Source: Calliphora vicina (lineage: Eukaryota; Arthropoda; Insecta; Diptera; Calliphoridae). Taken from it: DNA of 64,000 nt. Location: positions 155,850,726 through 155,914,725 of the forward strand of contig NC_088780.1 in assembly GCF_958450345.1 (NCBI RefSeq), read 5' to 3'. The notes below the pieces were generated by a model. That model did not search any database. It worked only from the letters and a program-made list of their open reading frames with translations, and had not been told where the DNA came from. The position numbers were made by a program, and so were the translations under genes. Positions 11,704 to 22,843 of this stretch are shown here, piece after piece (position 1 is the first letter of the stretch; each line of letters opens with the position of its first letter).

Positions 11704-12457
11704 TTTATACCCTACACCACCATAGTGGGGAGGGTATTATGCGTTTGTGCAGATGTTTGTAACGCCCAAAAATATTAGTCTAACACCCACCTTAAAGTAT
11801 ACCGATCGACTTAGAATCACTTTCTGAGTCGATTAAGCGATGTCCGTCCGTCCGTCTGGTCGGCTGGCTGGTTGGCTGTCCATGTAAACCTTGTGCGCAG
11901 AGTACAGGTCGCAATTTTGAAGATATTTCGATCAAATTTGATACATATTATTTTTTTGGCTCAAGGACCAAGCCTATTGAAACTGGCTGAAATCGGTCCA
12001 TTATTTCACCTATCCCCCATACAAATGTCCTCCCGAAATTTGACTTTATCGGTCATAAATGTTTAATTTATACATGTATCTCCACAAATTCCGCTCCAAA
12101 TAAGTTTTATATATACAAAATTCATGTCACCAAATTTTGTTACGATCGGTCCATAATTAGTCATATCTCCCATATATACCCGCTTCCGAAAATCACTTTA
12201 ACGCGCATAAATCGCTTAAAAATTTTCGTAAACACACAAAACTCAACACAGTTAACTTTAATATAGACATAAATCACACGACCTAATTTCATGGTGATCG
12301 GTCCATAATTGGTCACATAGCCCCCATATAAGGTCCACTTCCGAAAATCACTCAAAAATATAAATTATTGAAATTTTAAAAGAAATTTTTTTTTCTCTTT
12401 TACTTAGTGTAGGGTATTATATGGTCGGGCTTGACCGACCATACTTTCTTACTTGTT
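11702..12457 (+). mobile_element. Mini-me/DINE-1-like element, family A, copy 3 (most complete)
   Basis: It has the 5' TATACCC hairpin, the full junction ctaacacccaccttaaagta with ccgatcgacttagaatcac, the extended GTCY core (gtccgtccgtccgtctggtc), both gatcggtccataatt modules, the 3' hairpin ggtcgggcttgaccgacc and the terminal cttacttgtt. At about 756 bp it is the best local reference for the family. Confidence 0.8.
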
Positions 12458-13846
12458 GAAATTGAGTGTTTGATAAATTGACTTTTTGACACCAAAATAC
12501 CTCTGTGCGATGCAGATAGCGAAGCACACCGGGTTTTAGCTAGTAATATATAAAATACTTTAACCGCACTACTAGGGATAAGTGTAAACAAACCGCATTA
12601 TTGAAAACATCCTGCAGAATTGTTTTTAATAGCAAATTTTAAAACAGTGTTTTTTAGTTAAACAAAAAATGCCATTTTGCCTTATTCTCTCATTTGGTTT
12701 TCTTATGCAAATTAATAGTAAACATTTCCGAAAAATAAATTTTCTTAACACATGACAGAATATTTGACAGTTTTATTTGATGTCATTTGAAAACGCACAC
12801 CAGAGAAGGAAATCAAAAGAACCACAAGAAATATATTTATGTTACTAAGTACGGTACGTTTAGCATTTAAATTAATTTAACGCAGTGCTTGTAAATAGAA
12901 TAGAAAATATTATTATTATGCCAGAAAGCATGGCGTGTAAATTACTCACATGTCATATGTTGACATTGAGTTTCAAATGTTGTTCTATTTTGTTAAATGC
13001 TAATTTTTGTTCTGTATTACTTTTCATTATTTAAGAGTTGGCAGTGTTATTTGGAGTTGCATAAAATACAAGGAATACTAAAAAAAAAAATAAACAAAAT
13101 ATGTTCTATAATGTTTACTAATTGCCTTATAGAATGTTCTGTTGTGGTCTAGGTGGCTAATAACAAGAATACATTTTTCAAATGTAAAACAAAATTGTGA
13201 AAAATTAATAATATCTATGTGCCTTGCAAGGTTTCATTGGAAGTGTTGAAATTTCTATTAATGAACTAGAATAATGTTGAGCAATAGATGTTCGTATAAG
13301 TATAAGTTGTTATTCGTATAAAAATTATTCGAATAATCGAGTAAAAATATATTTTTTATCGAGTAAAAAATATATTCAAGTTAGAATAAAAAATATTTAA
13401 TGAAAAATTTTCGATTAATCGAATAAATTTATTTGTTTGGTTTTAATTTAAAAACCATCTGTTGCCATAAGTTATATATTTGTGTGTGTTATTTTAATAT
13501 TTATCTCTTTTTAATAATATTTTGACGGTTTATTTATTATTCTCTGCTTTTGAAATGTCTTAAATTACATTAAGACATTTAAAATACATTAAGCTTTATT
13601 TATGAGCTTTTGAGATTCCTTTAAAAATCGTCCTGTTGTTTATCAACATGATGTTACAGACTGCAAACACATGTTGCAGTCACTTTCGGTGTGTAAGACA
13701 TACAAATATAAGAATGCTCAGAAAGCAATTTGCTGATGGTTCTTACTCAAATTATAGTTTATAGTTTTTGCTTTCTCTTAAATGGAAAACAGTAAAATCT
13801 TTTGGGTAAATCATGTGGAAGTGCTTTCATTATGTTGTAGAATTTT
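12458..13846. other. Unassigned AT-rich sequence
   Basis: No gene was seen. A short piece, gcgaagcacaccgggtttta followed by gctagta (about 12520-12543), resembles the common end of insect dispersed repeats; an inverse form lies at 30839. At 13300-13430 there are clustered palindromes around attcgaataat and cgattaatcg. Confidence 0.35.
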
Positions 13847-14720
13847 TATACCCACCATCAAAAAAGATGAGGGGTATATTGATTTTGTCATTCCGTTTAT
13901 AACACATCAAAATATTTGTTGCATACCAACATTAATATATGGTGCATTTCATGTCAAGTGAACTAACTTTTGAAATCGATGTCTTTCGATCGGGATGAAA
14001 TTTGCACCAAGCTTAGTTCTATTGGATAGTAACTCAGACACAATTTGCAACCAAATTTGTCTTAAAGGAAAACCCTTACCTTTCTTTTGAGCAAAAAAAG
14101 AATTTGTAAAAAGGGCCCATATTGGAAAAAAAGTTCGATTTTACAAAAAAAAAAATTTGATTGATCCGAATAAGTGATCAAAAGGGTCTTCAAGGAAATA
14201 TCTAAGCTTTTGTTTGAGCTAAACAAATTAATTTAAAAAAGGATCCATTTTGAAAAAAAAGTCAACAAAGTTTTTGATTTTGCAAAAAAAAAGTCAAACA
14301 TTGTATGTTTTGAGTTACAAAAGAAAAAAAAAGAAAAAAAGTGCCTAATTTATATATAAAATTTTTTTTATTTTTTTTAAATATTTTTTTTTTCGAAAGA
14401 TATATCTAAACTATTTGGGACACATTTTGCTAACAACAATAGATAATAAGTTACATGGATGAGAAAAAACACCTGTTTGGCCAAAATGTAAAATTTTGAC
14501 CCCCTTTAAATCAGAGAGTTCTCGACTGATCTTGTTGAAAAATGTGTCTGAGTTACTATCCAATAGAACTAACCTTGGTGCAAATTTCGGAAGACATCTA
14601 TTTCAAAAGTTGGTTCACTTGACATGAAATGCCGCATATATATTCTGCGTCATCATAAGATTCTAAGACGATCTCCCTATATCCGTTCGTATGTCAGTAT
14701 CGGGAGAACCTGGTTCATAT
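13847..14720 (+). mobile_element. Family C mini-me-like element, split by a TIR element
   Basis: The left part (tttttatacccaccatcaaa...gaggggtatattgattttgtcattccg) continues after the interruption as atattctgcgtcatcataagattctaagacgatct. Elsewhere (about 6193-6225) the equivalent is contiguous: cattcatattctggatcatcataagatgatct. The rest of the element is missing. Confidence 0.6.
13941..14634. mobile_element. TIR element with ends gcatttcatgtcaagtgaac, inserted in family C
   Basis: The ends are long TIRs of about 100 bp that share gcatttcatgtcaagtgaac, aacttttgaaat, aatttgcaccaa and tagttctattggatagtaac, with one indel of about 10 bp. The flanks are atatat on both sides, compatible with a short AT-rich target duplication. 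The middle is poly-A rich and non-coding. One end of a related copy is at 24475-24640. Confidence 0.65.
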
Positions 14721-15183
14721 TGAAGGAATGGTCCACAGTTTTGGACACCTATTTTGTGCCGTTCAATTCTCTTTTAACAAATACCATTTTATTATTCTTG
14801 GCAGGTTGCCAAATCTGGCCAGAAATAAGTGGACACATTTAGAAGTCTTATGAATGGAATCATCCTTTTTTGTAAACATAACTTGATGTAAATTTCGCTA
14901 TTTCTAAATAATGTTTGGCTTCTTTTGCCGCAACTGCATATTGTTTGCCATAACAAGAACTTTTTGGGAAAATTGTCTGCTTTTGGGTCCTAAACTTTTC
15001 TACAACATTCCCTCGAGCATCAGCAACATATAAATATTGACCCGGAAGCTGAAGGCAAGCAGGCATGTTTTTTTTATAAAATTTGTCTTCAATTTCCGTG
15101 CTCTGTCTTTGGCCTCTAAATTTTTTTTCAGAGTTACTGCGCTAACCGGACTGCTTTCCTATCGGATGTGTTGGGAGTAGAGA

Positions 15184-15407
15184 CACAAAGTATACAGAGG
15201 CGTCAAATTTGACAGTTCAAAAACACTAAAATCAGCTTTTTTTGAAATTGTTTCGATAGAAAGAGAAAACAAATTTGCGGCTTAATACAGACAGTGCGTT
15301 AAAACAAACAACTATATAAATAAGCACAAAACCAAACCAGTTGAAATTGTTTCGAGCGAAAGAGACAAATATATTTTTTTTGCCGTGTCGCCTCTGTATA
15401 CTTTGTG
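15184..15407. mobile_element. 224-bp TIR element nested in the hAT left end
   Basis: Perfect 19-bp TIRs (cacaaagtatacagaggcg / complement) are bounded by an exact 7-bp direct repeat gtagaga (15177-15183 and 15408-15414). Removing the element and one repeat restores the hAT terminus tagagatgcc. Non-coding; it contains an internal diverged duplication of ttgaaattgtttcga. The superfamily is unclear, since 7 bp is unusual. Confidence 0.85.
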
Positions 15408-15749
15408 GTAGAGATGCCAAACGGGGAATACCGTTCCCGAAAATTCCGGGGTTTTTGGGATTTCTTAAACCCCGAAGCCCGGGATTTTTTAATTTTAAAT
15501 CCCGGGATTTTCGGGATTTTCCAAATCCCGTTTTTTCATAAATAAATAGGGGAAATTGTCATTTTTGTGTGCCTTATTTATGCATTTTGACATTCTTCAT
15601 GCCCGCATATCGCAAAGTGATGTTCAGCAAAGTTGTTAAGCACAACTCCTGCTACAACATAGTTAATAAAGGAAAGCGGTATTTTTGGTTTTCCTAGAGT
15701 GGGGCTCTGGAAAATCAAATCTTCACATTTTTTTGTAAGTTACCTAACA

Positions 15750-16114
15750 AAACACAAATTAAATCCTCTTCAAACGAAGTTGATTTTATCTCAGATGAGG
15801 AGCTTGAACAAAATGAAAATATTTCAATTGCTCAAAGGCTAAAAGATATTATTAATAAATGTAAAAAAACCAAAATAACAATAACGAAACCAAGTTATAA
15901 TGTAGATTTGCAACTTGCAAAAGTAATAGAACAATTTATTTCTGAAGGAACAAGAGGAAAATACTTGCAGATTTGTTATAAGTATTCGTAAACGGTTTTG
16001 CCAATATGAAAGATGTTTTTCGACAGCAGCATATGTCGGAAACAAAATTCGTTCCAAAATGGCAGTCGAAACCATAGATGCAATAGTGTGCTTTTTAGTG
16101 TCTAATAAAAATTA
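15750..16114 (+). pseudogene. hAT transposase C-terminal relic
   Basis: One frame reads DFISDEELEQNENISIAQRL and onward to about 15990, where it hits a stop. The adjacent frame then continues ERCFSTAAYVGNKIRSKM and AVETIDAIVCFL to a stop at 16114. The (S/F)STAxYVxNxIRSxx pattern is the conserved hAT dimerisation (Dimer_Tnp_hAT) region. One frameshift separates the halves, and the catalytic core upstream is missing. Confidence 0.8.
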
Positions 16115-16540
16115 ATTGCTAAATTACTTCTTTCAATTGTAAAGACATAATTATGTACGTTTCTTTCTTATAATTTTCGGGATTTTAGATTTCCCCAAAA
16201 TCCCGAAACCCCGGGTTGGGATTTCGGGATTCTTTACCAAATCCCGATCCCCGGGATTTTAAAAAATCAGTCCCGATTAGCATCTCTAGTTGGGAGATCT
16301 TTTGAAAATGCTTCTATTTATTGGCTTTAGAAACATCATGTTGACCATTCCTGTTGAAAATATTTAAATATTTTTCTCGTCACTCATTTTAATCAGATTA
16401 ACAACAAATGAACATAATTGACATTAAACCTAATAACTGACATTCTTTACAAAGGTAACTTGATCAAAAAATAAAATAAAATAATACTTGGGTTAAAAGT
16501 TTTAATGAAAAACGTGTGTTAAGGTTTTTTTGATCTCCCC

Positions 16541-17310
16541 CCAGTTTGGTGAACATTAGTAAAAAAATCATCCTGAAATTTTTTTAGGTAAATCGGTTAG
16601 GGTTAAGACGTGCCGCAAGCCCTCTGAAGTTTTCAGATGCATTTAAAACGGGAAAAAATGCATTTTATTTCAGTTTTTGTAAAAATTTTGCCATTAAAAA
16701 ATTACTTTTGCAATTTAATTTAAAAGAATCGAAATGTGTACGTAATTGTCGTTCTAATGAGATATAACAAAACAGAAATTGGTCAAAAAATTTTAAAGTT
16801 ATTAAAAATTCGCCAGGCCATTAACGTGTCTCAGGAAACTAGAATAAGAAAGGTAGGAACAAAATTAACATATTTTGATAAATATTAAAATTAAAGCTCA
16901 TTTTACTTAAAATATGTCCATATTTACATATATATCAGTTTTTGTCTTTGTATGATACCGTTAACCTATTCGCAGGTATGACCAAAAAAATAAATTTTTT
17001 AACGGCAGTTTCAAAACTCCATTCAATTATGAAAATATCTCCTATAGTTTTTACGTACCTGTGATTTAAATTTTGAAATTTTCGAGAAAAACCTATTAAT
17101 GGGCCATATTTTGGCGAATGAGCTAAATTTCCTTACTATTATGAATTTGATTAAAACCTATACAGAATATTATAGTCCAGATAATTCTAAATATACTCTG
17201 AAAGTTTTACTAAAATTGGAATACGCTAACCTTAAATCGTGAAGGTCAAAGTTAAAATTTTTCAATATTTGGTATTTCTAATTTAAAGATTTTGATGAAA
17301 CTTAAGAAAA
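16541..17310. other. Unassigned AT-rich sequence
   Basis: I see no recognisable gene or repeat between the rosa-like relic and the family B element. Confidence 0.4.
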
Positions 17311-17933
17311 ATACAAGTAACAGAGCTATATTCGGCTGTGCCGAATCTTATATACCCTTCACAAAATTATACTTAAAAATATTTTTTTTTTAAATATTTT
17401 TATTTAAACAAAATCAAATTTTTTTTTTAATGTTTTAACATTTTTTTTTTACAAATTTTTTTTAAAAAAGTTTTTTTTAAATTTCTTTCATTTATTTTTT
17501 TGGAAAAAGAATTTATGACAAAAAAAAAATTTTTGATGAAAAAAAAAATTCGGGTTAAAAAATATTTTTTTCCGATTTTGACCCATTGTATGTCCAACTT
17601 ACTATGGTCTTATATACGTCGTTGCAAAGATCTTTGAAATATCTATCATTAGATATCCATATTGTCTATATTAATGACTTAGTAATCCAGATATAAGTCA
17701 AAAATAGGTCAAAAATCGAGGTTGTCCTAATTTTTTCCTTATATCTCAGCCATTTGTGGACCGATTTTCTCGATTTTAAATAGCGACCGAGCCGGAAGAA
17801 TTTGGGAGATATTGATGTATGAATCGTGTATGTAAGTTATTTGGACGTGTATGTAAGTTATTGATAAATGTGGAAATTACAAACGGAATGACAAACTTAT
17901 ATATACCCTTGCCACTCATGGTGAAGGGTATAA
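17311..17933 (-). mobile_element. Mini-me/DINE-1-like element, family B, copy 1
   Basis: It begins acaagtaacagagctatatt and the hairpin ttcggctgtgccgaa, and ends in the hairpin tatacccttgccactcatggtgaagggtata. It has a long poly-A/T tract, then aaatatctatcattagatatc, taatgacttagtaatcc and cagccatttgtggacc. The GTCY core is deleted in this copy. Family B shares its terminal design with family A but not its body. Confidence 0.75.
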
Positions 17934-17989
17934 TAACATGAAGTCTAGTATTTATAATAACAGCATAAAAATGGAAATTAATACTTTAT

Positions 17990-18245
17990 GGCACTTGTAC
18001 CGATAGTACTGAGCTAACCGGACTGCTTTCCTAATGGATGTGTTGGGAATTCTTTTGAAAATGCTTTCTATTTAAAATATTTACATATTTTTTTTCGTCA
18101 CTCATTTTAATCAGATTAACATCAAATGAATATAATTGACATTAATCATGTCAGTTATTAACTGACATGCTTTACAAAGCTAACATGATCAAACAAAAAA
18201 TAAAATAATACTTGGGTTAAAAGTTTTTCGATCTCAGTTATTATA
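17990..18245 (-). pseudogene. Rosa-like Tc1/mariner end fragment (copy R3)
   Basis: Matches R1 and R2 at gagctaaccggactgctttcc, ggatgtgttggga, cgtcactcattttaatcag and the terminal tacttgggttaaaagtttt. Internal parts are deleted and no catalytic motif is retained. The order of segments is as in R1. Confidence 0.7.
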
Positions 18246-18877
18246 TTGAAAATAATGTCTCTATATGTAAGTAAGATTATACAGATTACCTGCTCTTCCT
18301 TAACATATTCTTCTTCATTTCAATTTAATACATTTTATATCTTTTAAGACTTTAAATAAAATTGATATTTATATCAATCATACGTACCCTTGAATATCTA
18401 TCATACATTGAATTAATATCACTCATACGTTACAAAAGTTCAATGGAATCCATGACAAAAGATTACATAAATACATGCTCATACAAAACATTTTAAGAGA
18501 ACTACTACATATTTATTTATTGTTGTCATAGTATTTTGAAAAAACCAACCAACTAACAAGTGGGTAGAAACTGTCCTTTATATATCTAAGGAATTACAGG
18601 GAATCCAGAAAAAAAACATCAAAATGTATGATGTAAACTAAAATAAAAAAAAAAATAGAAAAGCATCTCCGGCATACATTAAATACAGTAATATTAGAAA
18701 TTCTTCTGTTTACTAGAAAAAAACTACCAACTTAAATTCTTTTTGGCTTAAAACGTTTTACGGTTCTGTTGCATAGCAAACTATCTGTATTTGTTGGCAT
18801 TTAGCTGCAGGACACTTTGAAATTCTCAGTTGAATTGAATTGTTTTGTGGATGCAAGTAAAAGTGGCCAGTACTTAC
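18246..18877 (-). other. Predicted start of the intron downstream of the candidate exon; otherwise unassigned
   Basis: On the minus strand this follows the GTAAGT donor at 18877. No second exon, repeat or RNA was recognised. Confidence 0.35.
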
Positions 18878-19317
18878 ACAGATGTATCATTCGTTGAGTT
18901 ATTCCAACTATTTAATGAAGTTGTATAGAGGGAGCAATTGCCGCCAGTTGTACTGCCAATGCCATTGCCTGTTGTAATGGCAGGATATGACGATGGGGAT
19001 GAGGACGATGACGATTGATTGCACCAATCGTAAATGAAATTTGTTGCTATATTCACCATGGGGACAGCTGTGGCGGATATGTTGTTGGCCGTTGCTGTCT
19101 GGCTTGCTGTATTCCAATTAAGGGCCGTCGTAGTATTTGTTGCCATTGCTATAGCACTTGCATCGTTTGCCAACGACTTCGAAATGGAGTCAAATTGTAA
19201 TGAGTTTGACATTTCAGTTGCGAGTAGGTGGCGTTGTAGAACATCACCATCATCATCATCATGAGGTGCAAGAGTAGTGGTTATTGGATTTGCAGTTGGA
19301 ATGTTGAGATCTAACAT
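18878..19317 (-). CDS. Candidate host-gene exon: Ser/Thr/Asn-rich N-terminus, possibly of a membrane receptor
   Basis: The exon runs from an ATG at 19317 to a strong splice donor (tctgt|gtaagtact) at 18878/18877, giving 146 codons plus two bases; the in-frame stop overlaps the donor and would be spliced away. The ATG lies in good insect context (caaagaaATGtta). The protein begins MLDLNIPTANPITTTLAPHD, has an acidic DDDDGD run, an Ala/Thr/Asn-rich middle, a Ser run (QSSSSSSPSS), and potential N-glycosylation sites near the end (NCS, NNST, NDTS). There is no signal peptide or membrane segment in the exon. Long, glycosylated, low-complexity N-termini encoded on a first exon before a huge intron are common in fly amine and peptide GPCRs, but I cannot name the gene. 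Codon use and composition (more GC than the surroundings) favour real coding sequence. Not proven. Confidence 0.5.
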
Positions 19318-19706
19318 TTCTTTGTTTACAGATACTTGTACTGTTGTTTAACTGTAGTGTTTTGGGGTTGCTCTACAAACTACAGCATTGTTAATGTGAA
19401 TTTTCTAAATGATTTTTGTTGTGTCATTTATCTTTTTCAGTTTTTTTTTTGGTTTGTTGTACTTTAACTATATTAAATAAATTCTTTCTTTGGTTGTTTG
19501 TTTGTGTCTTTCAATGTATTTTAGTAGTGGTCATCACATTAAAACAGACATTAGTATCTTTTAGTTCAAGTTGCTTGTATGAAAGACTCTTTGATTATGC
19601 TGCATTTAATGTGTCTATAGCAATTCTTCCTCTTGTAGTAAATTGTAATGGATCCTTTCCTTCTCTATATTGCAATAAATTTATTCAATTGTGTTTAATG
19701 CTGCTT
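19318..19706 (-). other. Predicted 5'UTR and splice acceptor of the candidate exon
   Basis: On the minus strand, the pyrimidine-rich tttttatttttatcattacag ends at 19707 and would act as a 3' splice site, so the exon would begin at 19706 with aagcagc. There is no other open frame of note between there and the ATG. If right, an upstream non-coding exon and promoter lie at higher coordinates, but I could not identify them. Confidence 0.4.
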
Positions 19707-19924
19707 CTGTAATGATAAAAATAAAAATGAAATTAGTATCGTATGCAGCAGCAATAATGTCAAGTTTCATTATGGAAAGTTATAAATTTACTTGAGACTA
19801 AGAATAGTTAAATTAATGTTTAATTTCTGTGGAAATAATTTATGTCATTTGCTATAGCGGTATTTAAATAAAATGTATATAACACAGGTCAACAGTAAAA
19901 CAAGGCTTGACTAACCATTATATA
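19707..19924. other. Unassigned; part of the predicted upstream intron
   Basis: No feature was recognised apart from the acceptor tract at its lower edge. Confidence 0.35.
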
Positions 19925-20036
19925 GATTTGATGCATCATGGCTACCTAAGTACAAAAATGGTATAATTTTTTAATTTTTTTTAAATTTTAAGTAAAATTA
20001 TAAATTTTGTCAGACTTGTGTCCATATAATTAATGA
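19925..20036 (+). repeat. Intact satellite leader (empty site for the element at 1808-2663)
   Basis: Contains tttgatgcatcatggctacc directly followed by taagtacaaaaatggta. In the paralogue at 1725-2814 the same words are separated by the 856-bp TIR element. Monomers begin immediately after it with gagttataataacaaattg. Confidence 0.65.
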
Positions 20037-22843
20037 TAACTCCGAGTTATAATAACAAATTGAAGCAAAAAATATATTTTTTAAGTAAAAATATTTTTTT
20101 TTGGTTTTAAAAAAACATAAAAAATTGAAAATGGCAGAAATTGTTTAGATTTATTGCTTTATCGCAAAGCCTTATGTAATAAGAACAAAATGAAATATCG
20201 TTTATAAAAATCGATTGATTGTTTTCGAATTTAATTACAATTAAGTGAATTCGCTCATTTTCACAAAATTTTAGTTTTTTGTTTGATATACATAAAATGG
20301 AGTAGTTGCTCTTCTTTTGAATGATTGAATTTTGAAAACATTTTCCTCATGCTATAGAGAAATTTTCAATTATATATTGCGTTTCAATCGGCTCAGTAGT
20401 TTCGAAGTTATAATAACAAATTTAAGCAAAAAATATATTTTTTACGTGAAAGTAGGACATTTTTTGTTTTTAAAAAAATCATGAAAAATCGAAAACGACA
20501 GAAATTGTTCAGATTTATTATCTTATCGCAAACCCTTATGTAATAAGAACAAAACAACATTTCGTTTATAAAAATCTATTGATCCTTTTCGAATTAAATC
20601 ACAATTAAGTGAATTCGCTCATTTTCACAAAATTTAATTTTTTTGTTTGATATACATAAAATTGAGTAATTAATGTCCTTCTTTTGAAAAATTTAATTTT
20701 GAAAACATTTTTCCCATGCTATGTACAAATTTTCACATATATATTTTGTTTTAATCGGCTCAGTAGTTTTGGAGTTATAATAACAAATTGAAGCAAAAAA
20801 TATATTTTTTACGAGAAAGTAGGAATTTTTTTTGTTTTTAAAAAAATCATGAAAAATCGAAAACGACATAAATTGTTCACATTTATTGCTTTATTGAAAA
20901 GCCTTATGTAATAAGAACAAAATGAGATATGGTTTATTAAAATCGATCGATTCTTTTCGAATTTCTTCACAAATAAGTGAATTCGCTCATTTTCAAAAAA
21001 AAATAGTTTTTTGTTTGATATACATAAAATTGAGTAGTTAATGTTCTTCTTTTGAATGATTTAATTTGAAATCATTTTCCCTATGCTATGTACAAATTTT
21101 CTCATATATATTGCGTTTCAATCGGCTCAGTAGTTTCGGAGTTATAATAACAAATTGAAGCAAAAAATATTTTTTTTTTTTTTTGTAAATAGCAATTTTT
21201 TTTTTTTTAAAAATCATGAAAAATCGAAAACGACATAAATTGTTCACATTTATTGCTTTATTAAAAAGCCTTATGTAATAAGAACAAAATGAAATATCGT
21301 TTATAAAAATCGATTGATTCTTTTCGAATTTATTCACAATTAAGTGAATTCGCTCATTTTCACAAAATTTTAGTTTTTTGTTTGATACATAAATTTGAGT
21401 AAATAATGTTGTTCTTTTGAAAAATTTAATTTTGAAAACATTTTCCCCATGCTATGTACAAATTTTCACATATATAGTCTGTTTTAATCGGCTCAGTAGT
21501 TTCAGAGTTATAAAACAAATTGAAGCAAAAAATATATATTTTTTACGTGAAAGTAGGAAATTTTTTTTGTTTTAAAAAATCATGAAAAATAGAAGGCGAC
21601 AGAAATTGTTCAGATTTATTTCTTTATCGCAAAGCTACATGTAATAAGAATAAAATTAAATATTGTTTATAAAAATCGGTTAATTATTTTCGAATTTATT
21701 TACAATTAAGTGAATTCGCTCATTTTCACAAAATTTTAGTTTTTTGCTTGATGTACATCAAATTGAGTAGTTAATGTTCTTCTTTCGAATGATTGAATTT
21801 TGAAAACATTTTCCCCATGCTATATAGAAATTTTAGCGTATATATTGCGTTTCAATCGGCTCAGTAGTTTCGGAGTTATAATAACAAATTGAAGCAAAAA
21901 ATATATTTTTTTTTTTTTGTGATAATAGCAATTTTTTTTTTTTTTTTTAAAATGATGAAAAATAGAAAACGACATAAGTTGTTCACATTTATTGTTTTAT
22001 TGAAAAGCCTTATGTAATAAGAACAAAACGACATATCGTGTATAAAAATCGATTGATTCTTTTCGAATTTATTCACCATTAAGTGAATTCGCTCATTTTC
22101 CCAAAATTTTAGTTTTTTGTTTGATATACATAAAATTGAGTAGTTAATGTTCTTCTTTCGAATGATTTAATTTTGAAATCATTTTCCCTATGCTATGTGA
22201 AAATTTTCTCATATATATTGCGTTTCAATCGGCTCAGTAGTTTCGGAGTTTTTTACGTGAAAGTAGGAAATTTTTTGTTTTAAAAAAATCATGAAAAATA
22301 GAAAACAACAGAATTTCTTCAGATTTATTGCTTTATCGCAAAGCCTTATGTAATAAGAACAAAACGACATATCGCTTATAAAAATCGATTGATTGTTTTC
22401 GAATTTATGTAAAATTAAGTGAATTCGCTCATTTTCACAAAATTTTAGTTTTTTGTTTGATATACATAAAATTGAGTAGTTAATGTTCTTCATTCGAATG
22501 ATTTAATTTTGAAAACATTTTCCCCATGCTATGTACAAATTTTCTCACATATATTGCGTTTCAATCGGCTCAGTAGTTTCGGAGTTATAATAACAAATTT
22601 AAGCAAAAAAATATATTTTTTACGTGAAAGTAGGAAATTTTTTGTTTTAAAAAAATCATGAAAAATAGAAAACGACAGAAATTGTTCAATTTTATTGCTT
22701 TATCACAAAGCCTTATGTAATAAGAACAAAATGAGATATCGTTTATAAAAATCGATTGATTCTTTTCGAATTTAATCACAATTAAGTGAATTCGCTCATT
22801 TCTACAAAATTTTATTTTTTTTTGTTTGTTATACATAACACTT
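20037..22843 (+). repeat. Satellite array 2, about 8 monomers of about 365 bp
   Basis: The anchor (t)catgaaaaat recurs at about 20116, 20479, 20847, 21214, 21580, 21953, 22289 and 22656. One monomer near 22240 has a deletion (ggagttttttacgtgaaag). Array-specific words, such as gttcttctttcgaatgattg in place of gttctactttcgattgattg, distinguish it from array 1, so the two have been homogenised separately. The last monomer breaks off near 22840. Confidence 0.85.

Larger units (their letters stand above)
15178..16288 (+). mobile_element. hAT element with 8-bp TSD, inserted in the rosa-like relic
   Basis: The exact 8-bp duplication gttgggag (15170-15177 and 16289-16296) flanks inverted ends starting tagagatgc. 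The left end is itself interrupted after 6 bp by the element at 15184-15407. Sub-terminal regions carry repeats of (c)ccgggattttcggga. The element encodes a hAT transposase relic at 15750-16114, so it is a decayed internal-deletion derivative. Confidence 0.85.
14721..16540 (-). pseudogene. Rosa-like Tc1/mariner transposase relic (copy R2), interrupted by a hAT element
   Basis: Reading from 16540 down: the terminal sequence shared with R1 and R3 (acacacgtttttcattaaaac), then the hAT insertion (15178-16288), then coding relics. These include NLEAKDRAR, LPGQYLYVADARGNV, EKFRTQKQTIFPKSS and, near 14815, FWPDLATC. That last piece matches the xFWPDLAxCHYA catalytic-Asp region of rosa-type (DD41D-like) Tc1/mariner transposases. 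There are stops, frameshifts and internal deletions. The subgroup is from memory; membership of Tc1/mariner is better supported, because copy R1 carries the complementary NPPNCMELRPVERYW motif. Confidence 0.7.

Noticed and set aside
18908..19264. Other open frames overlapping the candidate exon on both strands
   Set aside because: They are shadows; only the 147-codon minus frame has Kozak context, a splice donor and sequon pattern.
19416..19712. 98-codon plus-strand frame resembling a membrane protein
   Set aside because: It is antisense to the predicted 5'UTR of the minus-strand exon and rich in T-tracts; hydrophobicity is expected from composition.
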